Source of the DNA: JAOSJL01 sp963704035
Lineage (GTDB): Bacteria > Actinomycetota > Acidimicrobiia > IMCC26256 > JAOSJL01
DNA length: 64,000 nucleotides
Direction of reading: 5' to 3'
NCBI GenBank assembly: GCA_963704035.1
Contig: CAVPGR010000004.1
Location: 434,001 to 498,000 of the forward strand
Shown here: positions 35,073 through 43,879 of the stretch, piece by piece
Numbering within the stretch: the first letter of the stretch is position 1
Layout of the letters: each line of letters starts with the position of its first letter
The notes under the pieces: generated by a model
Seen by the model: only the letters and a program-made list of their open reading frames with translations
Told to the model about the DNA's origin: nothing
The model's database searches: none
Program-made: the position numbers and the translations under genes

Positions 35073-35927
35073 ATGGCCAGTCCCAGGCAACAGGCAATGG
35101 CAGGGTTCATCGTCGGTGCCGTAGGAATCGTGGCCGCCGCCGGAATGGGTGTGGCCTTGGTCACCGACAGTGGTAGCGACGGCGACGGTGCGTACCAGGC
35201 GACGGAAGCCGGCTTCATCGAGGAGCCCGCCGGCGAGATCGGACCCGACGCCTTCACGCCTCCCGTCGACACCGACGACGACCAGGTCTGCGACAAGGAC
35301 AAGTTCGTCGAAGAGCTCCAGAACCGGCCCGAGGCGATGCGCGCGTGGGCAGCGGTTCTCGACATCCCCGAGGAGTCGGTTCCCGAGTATGTCGAGACCC
35401 TCGAACCCAAGGTGCTCGAGAGCGACACGATGGTCACCAACCACGGCCTGCACGACGGTGTCGCCTACGCCCGTCCGTCGATGCTCGAAAAGGGAACCGC
35501 TGTACTCATGTCGGGTCCGCCACCCCAGGAACTGAACGGCGAGCCGAACGAGCCGTCCACCGACGTCACCGAACCGCCGACCGAAGTCACCGAGCCGCCC
35601 ACCGAGGTGACCGGCCCGTCGACGACCGGAGTCGAACCCGAAACGCCGGTGACGCGCTGTAAGTGCGGGAACCCGCTGTTGCCGCCCTACTACCCCAGCA
35701 CGCCGCAGGAGCCGACCACGACCACCACGACGACGACGACAGAACCGACCGAGCCCGGTGGTCAGGTCACGACGCCGACGCAACCGATCACGCCGACCGA
35801 GCCGACCGAACCCGTCACGCCCAGCGAACCGACAGAACCGACCGAACCCGTCACGCCGAGCGAGCCGAGCGGCCCGCCGCCCGACAGCTCGAACGACAGC
35901 GATCCGAGCGGCGGCAACATCCTCTGA
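35073..35927 (+). CDS. Secreted or membrane-anchored DUF6777-like protein with Pro/Thr/Glu repeats
   Basis: The 284-residue protein has an N-terminal membrane anchor (MAGFIVGAVGIVAAAGMGVALV). A conserved core follows: CDKDKFVEELQNRPEAMRAWAAVLDIPEESVPEYVETLEP, then MVTNHGLHDGVAYARPSMLEKGTAVLM, and later VTRCKCGNPLLPP, matching DUF6777 proteins. Here the two halves are separated by a PSTDVTEPPTEV-type insert, and the C-terminus is a long TEPTEPVTPSEP repeat that probably spans the cell wall. The ATG is chosen for the AGGGGAGGT site before it. Function unknown. Confidence 0.8.
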   Translation: MASPRQQAMAGFIVGAVGIVAAAGMGVALVTDSGSDGDGAYQATEAGFIEEPAGEIGPDAFTPPVDTDDDQVCDKDKFVEELQNRPEAMRAWAAVLDIPEESVPEYVETLEPKVLESDTMVTNHGLHDGVAYARPSMLEKGTAVLMSGPPPQELNGEPNEPSTDVTEPPTEVTEPPTEVTGPSTTGVEPETPVTRCKCGNPLLPPYYPSTPQEPTTTTTTTTTEPTEPGGQVTTPTQPITPTEPTEPVTPSEPTEPTEPVTPSEPSGPPPDSSNDSDPSGGNIL

Positions 35928-35945
35928 GGAGGATTCCTCTGAGGA
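35920..35945. repeat. Two copies of a palindromic 11-mer over the stop codon
   Basis: TCCTCTGAGGA, itself a 5-1-5 palindrome, occurs at 35920 and again at 35935. The first contains the TGA stop. Together GAGGA-GGAT-TCCTC can also pair, so this may be a terminator. Confidence 0.5.
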
Positions 35946-35985
35946 CGCGCGCCCGCGTCTCTCGCCGGTCGGCCCCGGTGTGGGC

Positions 35986-36600
35986 TCAGACCGGGATGAA
36001 GGTCACCGGCGTCCGTCCGTCCACGGTGGCGACGTCGAGGACGAGGTTCTCACCCTCGCAATGGAACGGCGACTCGTTGATCGGGTTGTCTTCGATGAGC
36101 AGCTGATCCCCGAGCGTCGATGGGTCGACTCCGGGAACCGACGACGTGATATCGATCGTGTTCTCGACGTTCTCGGTCGTGATCGTTCCCTCCTCGACAG
36201 CGTACGAACCGCTGAGGTCGCCCGCGAGCGAGTTGGTGGCGCCCACCCCGGCGACCCCGATCGTGACGGAGTAGTCCACGCTGTAGGTGAACGTGCCGTC
36301 GGCGCGGATCTCGAGGGTGATCTCACCGTCAGACGTGAAGTCGACGTGCTCGCCCGTGGCGGGCTGGGACTGAGACTCGATGACGTCCCAGAACCGCTGG
36401 AGCTCCTCGCTCGTCCACAGCCAGGTGCCCACCAGGCAGTCGTCGCTGCTCATCGACGTCGTGGTCGTGGTGTCGGCGGAGGTCGTCTCGGCCGAATCCC
36501 CGCCCGTCGTGGTCGACCCGTCGCTCGCCGTGCCGTCTCCCGAGGAACAGGCGGCGAGTAGAAGCGCCGCACCCACCGTCAACACTGCGAGCCTTCGCAC
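35986..36600 (-). CDS. Secreted lipoprotein of unknown function
   Basis: The protein begins MRRLAVLTVGAALLLAACSS, a signal peptide with lipobox LAAC, followed by a Ser/Thr/Asp linker and a folded domain (about residues 55-204, LVGTWLWTSEELQRFWDVI...GEITLEIRADGTFTYSVDY). The WTSEELQRF and GTF patterns recall lipocalin-like or META-type domains in small actinobacterial lipoproteins. GTG 36600 is preferred because AGGGGAG stands five bases before it; GTG 36606 is possible. It converges with the DUF6777-like gene. Confidence 0.8.
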   Translation of the reverse strand: MRRLAVLTVGAALLLAACSSGDGTASDGSTTTGGDSAETTSADTTTTTSMSSDDCLVGTWLWTSEELQRFWDVIESQSQPATGEHVDFTSDGEITLEIRADGTFTYSVDYSVTIGVAGVGATNSLAGDLSGSYAVEEGTITTENVENTIDITSSVPGVDPSTLGDQLLIEDNPINESPFHCEGENLVLDVATVDGRTPVTFIPV

Positions 36601-36701
36601 GGTCACTCCCCTGTCGGTACTTTCCAGATGGTTACCACGCGCGACCGGCTCCGGAGAACGACTGCGGACCGGGCGCCGGATCGGTGCTTGTTCCCGAAGT
36701 C

Positions 36702-37634
36702 CTATCCCCCGACGTGCAGGGTCGACGTCGATCCGTCGGGGTGGACGACAGCGAGGTTGGCGCCGACGAAGCGCGAGATGAAGATCCGACCGTCGGGCGC
36801 GAACGCCAGGTTGTCGACGATGCCGCCGGGCAGCGTGGCCTTGGTCGTGACGTCACCGGTGGCGAGGTCGGCCGTGGCGAGCCTCGCCGGAGCCGTGTTC
36901 TCGACGAAATGCAGCTCACCCAGCTCGTCGAACTTCAACGCCGCCGGCCCGGACAGACCGTGTACGACAGTCGTGATCGCTCCCGTCGACGGGTCGTAGC
37001 GTCTGATCTCGCCGAGCTGGTCGGCGGGGCACAACAGAGGTGCCGCCTTGCACAGCGCTCCGGTCACCGTGCTCGACACGGAGCGGACCGGGAAGTAGAG
37101 GCCACCGTCGGGGCCCATGTCGAAGCCGTTGATCTCGGGCTGCCCGGTGGCGAGCAGTTCCGGCGGGGTCGTCCGGTCGAGGTCGACCTCGTAGAGACGA
37201 CCACCGAGCTCGGTGCCGACATAGACGTCGCCGGTGTCGCTGATCGTGACGGGATTGGGATCGTTTCCGATCTGCTCGACCACCGTGGTCGTGCCGTCGG
37301 CCTCGAGGCGGTCGAGGGTCCCGTCGGCGAAGCCGGTGGAGAGGAGATCACCGGTGTCGGTGAAGGCCAGGTCGTCGGGGCGGTGCTGGCCCTCGAAGGG
37401 GCCGCTGCGTCGGAGGATCTCCCCGGTGTCGGGATCGGTCTCGATGAGCTGGCCGGTGACGACGTCGGCGATCCACAGTGTGCCGTCGGGCGCGAAGGCG
37501 AGGCCGTTGGCGCCGAGTGGAGCGGTCTGGGGAACAGCACCGGATCCGGGCCAGGTCGCCGGTGGCGCGCAGGCCACGAGTGCCACGGCGCCGACCAACA
37601 GCCCGAGAACAACCCGTTTCCGCCCGATCCGCAT
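36702..37634 (-). CDS. Lipoprotein with SMP-30/NHL-like beta-propeller
   Basis: The 310-residue protein has signal MRIGRKRVVLGLLVGAVALVAC with a lipobox, then blades with repeated patterns such as LAFAPDGTLWIADVVTGQL, LAFTDTGDLLSTGFADGTL, VTISDTGDVYVGTELGGRL and LAFAPDGRIFISRFVGANL. These are typical of SMP-30/gluconolactonase or NHL propellers (ScyD/ScyE-like proteins). No catalytic residue set is obvious, so it may be a binding protein. The start after AAAGG is preferred to the ATG 18 bases earlier. Confidence 0.82.
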   Translation of the reverse strand: MRIGRKRVVLGLLVGAVALVACAPPATWPGSGAVPQTAPLGANGLAFAPDGTLWIADVVTGQLIETDPDTGEILRRSGPFEGQHRPDDLAFTDTGDLLSTGFADGTLDRLEADGTTTVVEQIGNDPNPVTISDTGDVYVGTELGGRLYEVDLDRTTPPELLATGQPEINGFDMGPDGGLYFPVRSVSSTVTGALCKAAPLLCPADQLGEIRRYDPSTGAITTVVHGLSGPAALKFDELGELHFVENTAPARLATADLATGDVTTKATLPGGIVDNLAFAPDGRIFISRFVGANLAVVHPDGSTSTLHVGG

Positions 37635-37702
37635 TTCTGTACCTTTCAACACCCTCTCGATGTGTTCGGGCAGTATTGCAGATTGGGGACGTGCGGGTGC
37701 CG

Positions 37703-38491
37703 CTACGACGGCGGTTGTGCGAGCTCGATCACCGAGAACATGGCGCCCTGCGGGTCTCCCAGTGCGGCCATACGACCGACATCGGGAAGGTCCATCGGCT
37801 CCATGAATACGGTCGCTCCCAGGCTCTTGGCCTTGTCGACGACCGCGTCGCAGTCATCGACGGCAAAGTAGATGCCCCAGAAGCTCGGCATGCCCGCCAC
37901 GGGCGGCGCCATGCAACCGCCGACGTCGTCATCGCCGAGCTTCCAGACGGTGTAGCTGCCCGACGGCCCTCCGGGCGTCTCCTCGGTCCCCCACCCGAAG
38001 AACTTCCCGTAGAAGTCGACGGCCTTCGGGACGTCGGTGGTGATGAGCTCGTTCCACGACAAGGTGCCGTGCTCGTTGACGAGCTCAGCACCGATGACGT
38101 TCTTGGGCTCCCACACGCAGAACACCGCCCCGGTCGGATCCCTGACGACGGCCATCCGCCCGGCGTCCATGACGTCGAACACCGGCGAGACGTTCTCTCC
38201 CCCGGCGGGGCCGACCTTGGTGTGCGCATCGTCGGCGCTGGCAACCGTGACGTAAGTGGTCCACGCGGGCGGCATACCCGCCTGTTGGTGCTCGGCGCTG
38301 AGCTTCCCGAGGCCCGCGGCCGCCTTCCCGTTCTTCATGCACAAGGTGTAGACGTCACCCTCGGGCGTGGGCTCGTCCTGGTAGTCCCACCCGAAGAGCT
38401 CGGTGTAGAAGCCTCTTGCCGCGTCGGGGTCCGTCGTCATCAGGTCGATCCACGACGGCGTGCCGGGTTCATAGCTCGTGCGCTCGGGCAT
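37703..38491 (-). CDS. VOC-family protein, two glyoxalase-like domains
   Basis: The 262-residue protein has two tandem VOC domains. The first (about residues 8-125) has PSWIDLMTTDPDAARGFYTELFGW and VVRDPTGAVFCVWEP. The second (about 135-258) has LSWNELITTDVPKAVDFYGKFFGW and ALGDPQGAMFSVIEL. Each half contains metal-ligand-type positions, but no classical His/Glu set is complete, as in many actinobacterial hydroxylase or 27-kDa antigen-like (CFP30B) proteins. Function unknown; probably cytoplasmic. Confidence 0.88.
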   Translation of the reverse strand: MPERTSYEPGTPSWIDLMTTDPDAARGFYTELFGWDYQDEPTPEGDVYTLCMKNGKAAAGLGKLSAEHQQAGMPPAWTTYVTVASADDAHTKVGPAGGENVSPVFDVMDAGRMAVVRDPTGAVFCVWEPKNVIGAELVNEHGTLSWNELITTDVPKAVDFYGKFFGWGTEETPGGPSGSYTVWKLGDDDVGGCMAPPVAGMPSFWGIYFAVDDCDAVVDKAKSLGATVFMEPMDLPDVGRMAALGDPQGAMFSVIELAQPPS

Positions 38492-38644
38492 GGGGTTCTC
38501 CTCGAGGTTCGCCTGACTCGTCGGCCGTTGCCGGTCCGTGGTCCCACGCTAGCCATCGGCCGTTGCGTGTGCATGGGGCGTACGGGTCGACCTCTACTCT
38601 GTGAAGCCTCCGCCGAAAGACAACCCGATCAGGCCAGGCCCACG

Positions 38645-39337
38645 ATGGACTTCACCCAGGCGCTCGAGTGGACAGGCCTCATCGCGGTTCTGCTCTCCGG
38701 CGTCCACCTCGCCAGCCCCTGGGCCCGCGAACACATCCACGGCCGCTTCGCCTTCATCGCACCCGTCGGAGCGGGTGCCCTCGCGGCCTACATCTTCCTC
38801 CACCTCCTCCCCTCGCTCGAGGAAACCGAAACCGAGTTCGGTGTCGGCATCACCGCAGTCGTCCTCGGTGGTTTCGTGGCCTACTACGGCGTCGAGAGCT
38901 ACCTCGACGGTCGGCCCGGACACCTGTTCGGAGTGAAGATCGGCGTCGGCTGGCTCTACTCGTTCCTCATCGTCTACTCCCTTCCCACGTCCCTGGAGTC
39001 GAATCCGGCATCGGCGGCTGTCGCGGTGCTGGCACTCGGCCTACACGTCCTCCAGTCCAACACCCACCTCGCGGCCGAGTCGCCGTCCGCGTTCGACAAC
39101 GTCGGTCGTTACGTGCTGATGAGCGCACCTCTCGTCGCGTTGGCACTTGATGCGGTCTTGGGAGCGCCGAGCGCCGAAGTCGCGGCATTCCTCTCCGCGT
39201 TCGTGTCGGGGATTCTGTTGCTCGGCCTCTTCCGGGACGAGCTCGGTGACGGAGCGGGACAGCGGCGCTTCGGCCTCTTCCTCGTCGGTCTCGTCGTCTA
39301 CGGAAGCCTGGTCGGTTTGGAGGAGCTCCTGGGATGA
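38645..39337 (+). CDS. Integral membrane protein (possibly distant ZIP-like)
   Basis: The 230-residue protein has seven or eight hydrophobic helices. AAYIFLHLLPSLEETETE and LGLHVLQSNTHLAAES place His and Glu within helices, faintly like ZIP metal transporters, but I cannot confirm the family. The frame is open far upstream; this ATG gives the first helix directly. Its stop overlaps the start of the MFS gene (ATGA), so the two proteins are made together and may work together. Confidence 0.72.
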   Translation: MDFTQALEWTGLIAVLLSGVHLASPWAREHIHGRFAFIAPVGAGALAAYIFLHLLPSLEETETEFGVGITAVVLGGFVAYYGVESYLDGRPGHLFGVKIGVGWLYSFLIVYSLPTSLESNPASAAVAVLALGLHVLQSNTHLAAESPSAFDNVGRYVLMSAPLVALALDAVLGAPSAEVAAFLSAFVSGILLLGLFRDELGDGAGQRRFGLFLVGLVVYGSLVGLEELLG

Positions 39338-40596
39338 CGCCGTCAACCCGAGATCCTGCCGTTCGCCGTGCCGCCTCCCGACTCATCGGTGGCCTGACTC
39401 TCACGAAGATCGGCGACCGCTTCATCGACCCCAAAACGGTGCTGCCGTGGTTCCTCGAGGTCGTCGGGACGCCGCTGGGATTCGTCGGGTTGCTCGTTCC
39501 GATCCGGGAGTCCGGATCGCTTCTCCCCCAGGCGGCGATCTCGCCATGGGTCGCTGCCCATCAACGCCGTACGCGTGTCTGGGTTCTCGGCGCCGTGGGT
39601 CAGGCCATTGCCGCGGGTGGCATGGCCGCCGTGGCCGTCACCCTGACGGGGAGAACCGCGGGAGTTGCGATCGTCGCGCTCCTGGCGATGTTCGCGCTCG
39701 CCCGGTCGCTGTGCAGCCTCAGCATCAAGGATGTGATGGGCCGCACCATTCCTGCGGGACTCCGAGGTCGGGTCACCGGCTGGTCGGACTCGGCGTCCGG
39801 TCTCGTCGCGTTGACGATCGGCATCGGTCTCGCTCAGGTGCAGGGCGCCTCGACGACCGTGTTTCTCTGGCTGTTCCTGGGCGGCGCGGCCGTGTGGTTG
39901 GTCGCTGCCGTGGTGGTCGTGGGAATCCGTGAACCCGAGGTCACCGAGGAGGACCGCAACCCGACATCGGTCCGTGGATCGATGGCGCTCCTGCGTACCG
40001 ATAGCGACTTCCGCCACTTCGTGTTGGCGCGGACGCTCCTTCTGGCATCGGCGCTCACCCCGCCGTTCGTCGTGGCGTTGGCCGTCCAGGAGACCGGCGA
40101 CGACATCGCCGGTCTGGGACCGTTCGTCGTGGCGGCCGGGCTGGCGTCGCTCATCGGCGGCCGAGCCTGGGGCCACTTCGCCGATCGCTCCAGTCGGACG
40201 GTGATGGCCGTCGCCGCCGGGTCCGCTGCGATGGTCGTAGCGGCCGTCGTGGCGGTGTATCTCGTGGGCGCTTCTCTCCTGTGGCCGTGGGTCGGGCTCT
40301 ACTTCCTGCTTATGCTGATCCACACCGGCGCCCGCGTCGGCCGTTCCACCTACGTCGTCGAGCTCGGTGACCGCGGGGCGCGCACCAGCTACGTGGCGGT
40401 GTCGAACACCGTCATGGGCGTCCTGCTCCTGGTCGTCGGCGCGGTCACCTCGGCCCTGGCCGCGGTGTCGACGGTCACGGCGCTGGTCGTGCTCGCGTTG
40501 ATCGGGGCGCTGGGCATGCCCATGGCGCTCCGGCTTCCTGAGACAGGTGCGGGGTCACCAGGACCCGCCGCCTCCACCTCCGAAACCCCCACCTGA
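39334..40596 (+). CDS. MFS transporter
   Basis: The 420-residue protein has about 12 helices with an MFS-like loop (GRAWGHFADRSSRTVMAV) in the second half. It is related to the group in which the first loop is replaced by SGSLLPQAAISPWVAAHQRRTRVWVLG. Substrate unknown. It overlaps the preceding membrane gene by four bases. Its last 42 bases overlap the 3' end of the convergent DUF2207 gene, where it codes for a Ser/Pro/Thr tail. Confidence 0.87.
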   Translation: MTPSTRDPAVRRAASRLIGGLTLTKIGDRFIDPKTVLPWFLEVVGTPLGFVGLLVPIRESGSLLPQAAISPWVAAHQRRTRVWVLGAVGQAIAAGGMAAVAVTLTGRTAGVAIVALLAMFALARSLCSLSIKDVMGRTIPAGLRGRVTGWSDSASGLVALTIGIGLAQVQGASTTVFLWLFLGGAAVWLVAAVVVVGIREPEVTEEDRNPTSVRGSMALLRTDSDFRHFVLARTLLLASALTPPFVVALAVQETGDDIAGLGPFVVAAGLASLIGGRAWGHFADRSSRTVMAVAAGSAAMVVAAVVAVYLVGASLLWPWVGLYFLLMLIHTGARVGRSTYVVELGDRGARTSYVAVSNTVMGVLLLVVGAVTSALAAVSTVTALVVLALIGALGMPMALRLPETGAGSPGPAASTSETPT

Positions 40597-42444
40597 TCCG
40601 CCACCACCCGAGAAACCGCTGGAACCGCTCGACGCCGACGCGCTGAGTGTGCCGGCCGCAGAGGTGGAGAAGCTCTCGACGGCGCCGACGAACGCCGACG
40701 CTTCGAACGCACCGCTGCTCGAGTACCAACTGTCGACGGCCTCCGCTGCGTTGAGGCCCTCGAAGGCCTTCGCCCACTTCTCGGTGGCACCGAAAACCAC
40801 GGCGTACGGGAGGTACTCCGTGAAGAGGTTCTTCTTCTCGGCGAACTCGGCACGCCGGGCCTCCGACTCTTCGATGAAGCGACGGAACCCGAGCGCGCGG
40901 CGGAGCACACCGGTACCTCGTGCCGTGCGCGACGGCGCCCACCGGGAACCGACGAGTAGCACGAGACCACCGATCACGATCGGAATCGGAACGAGTCCCC
41001 AGCTCGTATAGACGGCGGCGAGAACGACGAGCGCCGTCCCGAGCAACGCCAGGCTGATTCCCGCGAACAACCACAGGAGTCGGGTGCGGTCGGGCCGGCG
41101 GGCGAACCAGCCGCGATCGACGGTCTCGGAGTAGAGCTCGGTGCGGACCTTCTGCATCCGTTCGGCGAACTTCTTCTTCAGATCGGAGAGCTCGACCTCG
41201 TCGCCGTCCTTGAACAGGCCCGACAGGAGGCTCTGCTCGTAGGGCTGGAGCTCGTCGGGGTTCGGCGGATCCGGGAAGCGGGTCAGGCGCCAGTCGGCCC
41301 TGCGGAAGAGTCCCGACCGCTTCGTCTCCTCGATACGCAGATAGCCCCGTACCGCCAGATCGATGATCGTGGCCGTGACGTCGAGCGGGTGCGCGACCTC
41401 ATCGATGAGCGTGCCGATGAGACCCGGTCTGAGCCCATCGGGCGGTACGAACTCGACGGGAATCGGCTCCCCGCGGCCGAGCGTCACCCGCTCGTCACCC
41501 ACGAGCTCCACGTCGGCATCGGTCGCGAAAGCCGTCGCCACGGCGTCGCCCCGCAACCGGCGGTCGCGACCGACCGACCAGAGCAGGCGACCGACGAGAA
41601 AGAGCACGACAACGAGTAGGAGAGAGGCGAGCCCGACCGTCGTCGGTGTGACGGAGAACGCCCGGGTGATGCTCCAGCGCTCCTCCAGAATGGGCTCCGT
41701 CGTGGCGACGACTCCCGGCTCGAACCCGACCACGACCGTGAGACCTTCGCCTGCCGTGAGCTCGGACTGGGCGAATCTCGCGACGTCTCCGTCGGCGTCG
41801 GCCGAGTCGCACCAGAGCCGTGATCCCCCGGCACCCGCGAAGCAGCCGACCTGCGTGGTCGGCGCGGGAGTGCGCACCTCGGCGGTCGTGCTGTCGATGG
41901 GGACGGTCCATCCATTCCCTGTGATGTTCCAGTACAACTCGTCGTGGTCGGCGAAGCTGTTCAGCGCACCTTCGATGGTGTAGCGGATCTCGTAGGTGTG
42001 CACACCGGTGATCGTGCGGTCGGGGTCACCGATCTTGACGGCCATCACACCGTCGGTGGTTTCCACTGTGTATTCGCCCGGCGCGTCCGAGCCCGGTGTC
42101 GAGACCGAACCGAGCGCAATGGGCGTGACCCTGTCGTACCGGTCGTCGGGTTCGTAGACGAAACGCGTCGGGATCTCGCGGATGATTCCGTGCCGCGCGT
42201 TGAAGCCGAAGTTGTAGCGGATGGTCTCGACGACCGACACCGTGCCCGACGGGTTGACCGTCAGCTGCGCATCGAACGACTCGATACGTTCGCCACTCCC
42301 CTGGGCGCCGCTCGGTGGACCCACAACGCCAAGAGCAGCCCATGCGAGAAGAACCGCCAGCGCCACGAACGCGACCCGGGCGATCCGGTGGCGACCGCAC
42401 CCCGGTTCGCGTCGCTCCGGACCGAACTGCAGCAGCGACGGCAT
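40555..42444 (-). CDS. DUF2207 membrane protein
   Basis: The 629-residue protein has an N-terminal signal or TM segment, then an extracytoplasmic DUF2207 domain (about residues 50-245, IESFDAQLTVNPSGTVSVVETIRYNF, RHGIIREIPT). A TM segment, cytoplasmic part, paired TMs and a low-complexity C-terminus of Gly, Ser and Phe follow (SGFSGGGGSGGGFGGGG). This architecture is widespread in bacteria, and its function is unknown. The upstream frame is open, but the ATG chosen sits six bases after TACACT and gives the signal segment. Confidence 0.88.
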   Translation of the reverse strand: MPSLLQFGPERREPGCGRHRIARVAFVALAVLLAWAALGVVGPPSGAQGSGERIESFDAQLTVNPSGTVSVVETIRYNFGFNARHGIIREIPTRFVYEPDDRYDRVTPIALGSVSTPGSDAPGEYTVETTDGVMAVKIGDPDRTITGVHTYEIRYTIEGALNSFADHDELYWNITGNGWTVPIDSTTAEVRTPAPTTQVGCFAGAGGSRLWCDSADADGDVARFAQSELTAGEGLTVVVGFEPGVVATTEPILEERWSITRAFSVTPTTVGLASLLLVVVLFLVGRLLWSVGRDRRLRGDAVATAFATDADVELVGDERVTLGRGEPIPVEFVPPDGLRPGLIGTLIDEVAHPLDVTATIIDLAVRGYLRIEETKRSGLFRRADWRLTRFPDPPNPDELQPYEQSLLSGLFKDGDEVELSDLKKKFAERMQKVRTELYSETVDRGWFARRPDRTRLLWLFAGISLALLGTALVVLAAVYTSWGLVPIPIVIGGLVLLVGSRWAPSRTARGTGVLRRALGFRRFIEESEARRAEFAEKKNLFTEYLPYAVVFGATEKWAKAFEGLNAAEAVDSWYSSSGAFEASAFVGAVESFSTSAAGTLSASASSGSSGFSGGGGSGGGFGGGGGGSW

Positions 42445-42450
42445 GGGCGC

Positions 42451-42456
42451 AGTGTA
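42451..42456 (-). promoter_or_regulatory. -10 TACACT, leaderless-type promoter
   Basis: On the minus strand TACACT ends six bases before the DUF2207 ATG, with no ribosome site between. The arrangement matches that of the DksA-like gene. Confidence 0.45.
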
Positions 42457-42821
42457 CCGACGACGTAGGGCGATTCCCGAGGGTCCCGATCTCGCACCGA
42501 ACAGTGTCGGGGCGACCGATCGGCGGCCTCTTTCGAACGGATGATGTCGGCCAGCGCGGCCACCCGTAGGCAGCAGCGCCGAATGGGGATCGAACATCAA
42601 CCCGTCGGGATCGTCGGGCACCCGTAGTTGATTCGCTATCTGCCATATAGCGGTTTCGCTATTACACCGCCGGAACGCTGGGAGCTCCAACAAGCGTGGT
42701 CTTGGTGGTGGTAGTGGTGGTGGCGCCGACGGTCGTGGCACAGCACAATGGGCGATCTCTCACACCACCTACGGTACGAGTTGTAGCGGCGCGGCACTGA
42801 TGTCACCAGCAGGGGAAGCAC
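42457..42821. other. Intergenic region with hairpin and GGT-rich run
   Basis: This stretch between two divergently placed genes has no credible gene. It is more AT-rich around 42625-42665 than its surroundings. It holds a perfect hairpin (ATAGCG-GTTT-CGCTAT, 42647-42662) and a GGT-rich run at 42696-42724. The methyltransferase promoter must lie here, but I cannot place it firmly. Confidence 0.6.
42647..42662. promoter_or_regulatory. Hairpin or palindrome upstream of the methyltransferase
   Basis: ATAGCG and CGCTAT are perfect six-base arms around GTTT. A second CGCTAT stands at 42634, so part of the sequence is repeated. It may be an operator or the end of a neighbouring transcript. Confidence 0.35.
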
Positions 42822-43838
42822 ATGAAACACAAGCCGACGATCGTTCTCGACAGACTCGGCGCGCTCTACGGCCTACTCAGGGTCAGCGATGCCGAGTTCC
42901 ACGCCTTCATGGGAACGTACGACGAACTGTTCACGGACTCGCCGGAGAACACGAAGACCGACTACGAGAACGGTGTACCCCTGAGGGGCTACCCACAAGG
43001 CAGTAGCGAGGAGCTCGAGCAGCTCTACAGAATCATCCACCTGCTCTGCACGCTCGGGTCGGTCGAGAAGATGTACATGCCGCCGGTCATCGACCCGGAA
43101 CAATCGGTCCTCAAGAACCAGGTCCTGTTCGAGCGAATCGTGGCAGGCGATCTCAAGCTCGGAAAGGGCGACAAGGTGTTGGATCTCGGCTGCGGTTGCG
43201 GAGCGATCGCCGAGCACATCACGGAGCTGACCGGAGCGACTCCATACGGCATCAACCTCGACAGGTCGCAGATCGACAAGGCGTGGGAGAATACGAACCT
43301 GCCACGATCGAATTTCACCGTCGGCGATTTCAACCAACCTCTCGAGTTCGATGACGCGACGTTCGACGCGGTGTACGCGATTCAACCGCTGACCTACGTG
43401 TCCGACCACGATTTCACCTTCCGGGAGGTACATCGCGTCCTGAAGCCAGGTGGAATGTTCGTCATGAACGATGTCGCAGCTCTCGACGCGTACGACCGTG
43501 ACAACGAGCATCACAGGACGCTGATTCAGCACACCCGCGAGCTGACCGTGTTCGGGGGGTTCTGGTACTACGAGTACTGGGAGGATGCCTACAAGAACGC
43601 CGGTTTCGATCTGATCTCTTCCGTCGGCAGGAGCGCGGTGGAGATGATCAAGAGAGAGGTCGCGCTCTTCGACAGGTACGAAGCTGTGTTCTCATTCCTC
43701 GCGAAGATCCGTGTGGTTCCCAGGAAGACCGACGCGATGATACGGCGCGTGAAGGAGAACAGTCGCTCGTACATCCAGGCCGAGGAAGAAGAACTGCTCA
43801 CGTTGAACTGGCACTGCGTCGCGCAGAAACCGGCGTGA
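42822..43838 (+). CDS. SAM-dependent methyltransferase, sterol C24-methyltransferase-like
   Basis: The 338-residue class I methyltransferase has motif I VLDLGCGCGAIAEH near residues 118-131, then GATPYGINLDRSQIDKAWE, FDAVYAIQPLTYV and REVHRVLKPGGMFVMND. The PYGINLDRSQ and the later DNEHHRTLIQHTREL patterns recall sterol 24-C-methyltransferases (ERG6/SMT) and related tocopherol methyltransferases, but the N-terminal 110 residues look unique. Base composition is visibly less GC-rich than neighbours, suggesting transfer. It is probably single, with convergent gntR downstream. Confidence 0.82.
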   Translation: MKHKPTIVLDRLGALYGLLRVSDAEFHAFMGTYDELFTDSPENTKTDYENGVPLRGYPQGSSEELEQLYRIIHLLCTLGSVEKMYMPPVIDPEQSVLKNQVLFERIVAGDLKLGKGDKVLDLGCGCGAIAEHITELTGATPYGINLDRSQIDKAWENTNLPRSNFTVGDFNQPLEFDDATFDAVYAIQPLTYVSDHDFTFREVHRVLKPGGMFVMNDVAALDAYDRDNEHHRTLIQHTRELTVFGGFWYYEYWEDAYKNAGFDLISSVGRSAVEMIKREVALFDRYEAVFSFLAKIRVVPRKTDAMIRRVKENSRSYIQAEEEELLTLNWHCVAQKPA

Positions 43839-43879
43839 TCCTCACCGCGAGCGCCTGAACGCCGCCTACCAGGCCGTGG

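Noticed and set aside
42696..42724. GGT-rich run as a possible structured RNA or small gene
   Set aside because: It is simple-sequence low complexity with no start, frame conservation or pairing partner. It is noted only as part of the intergenic region.
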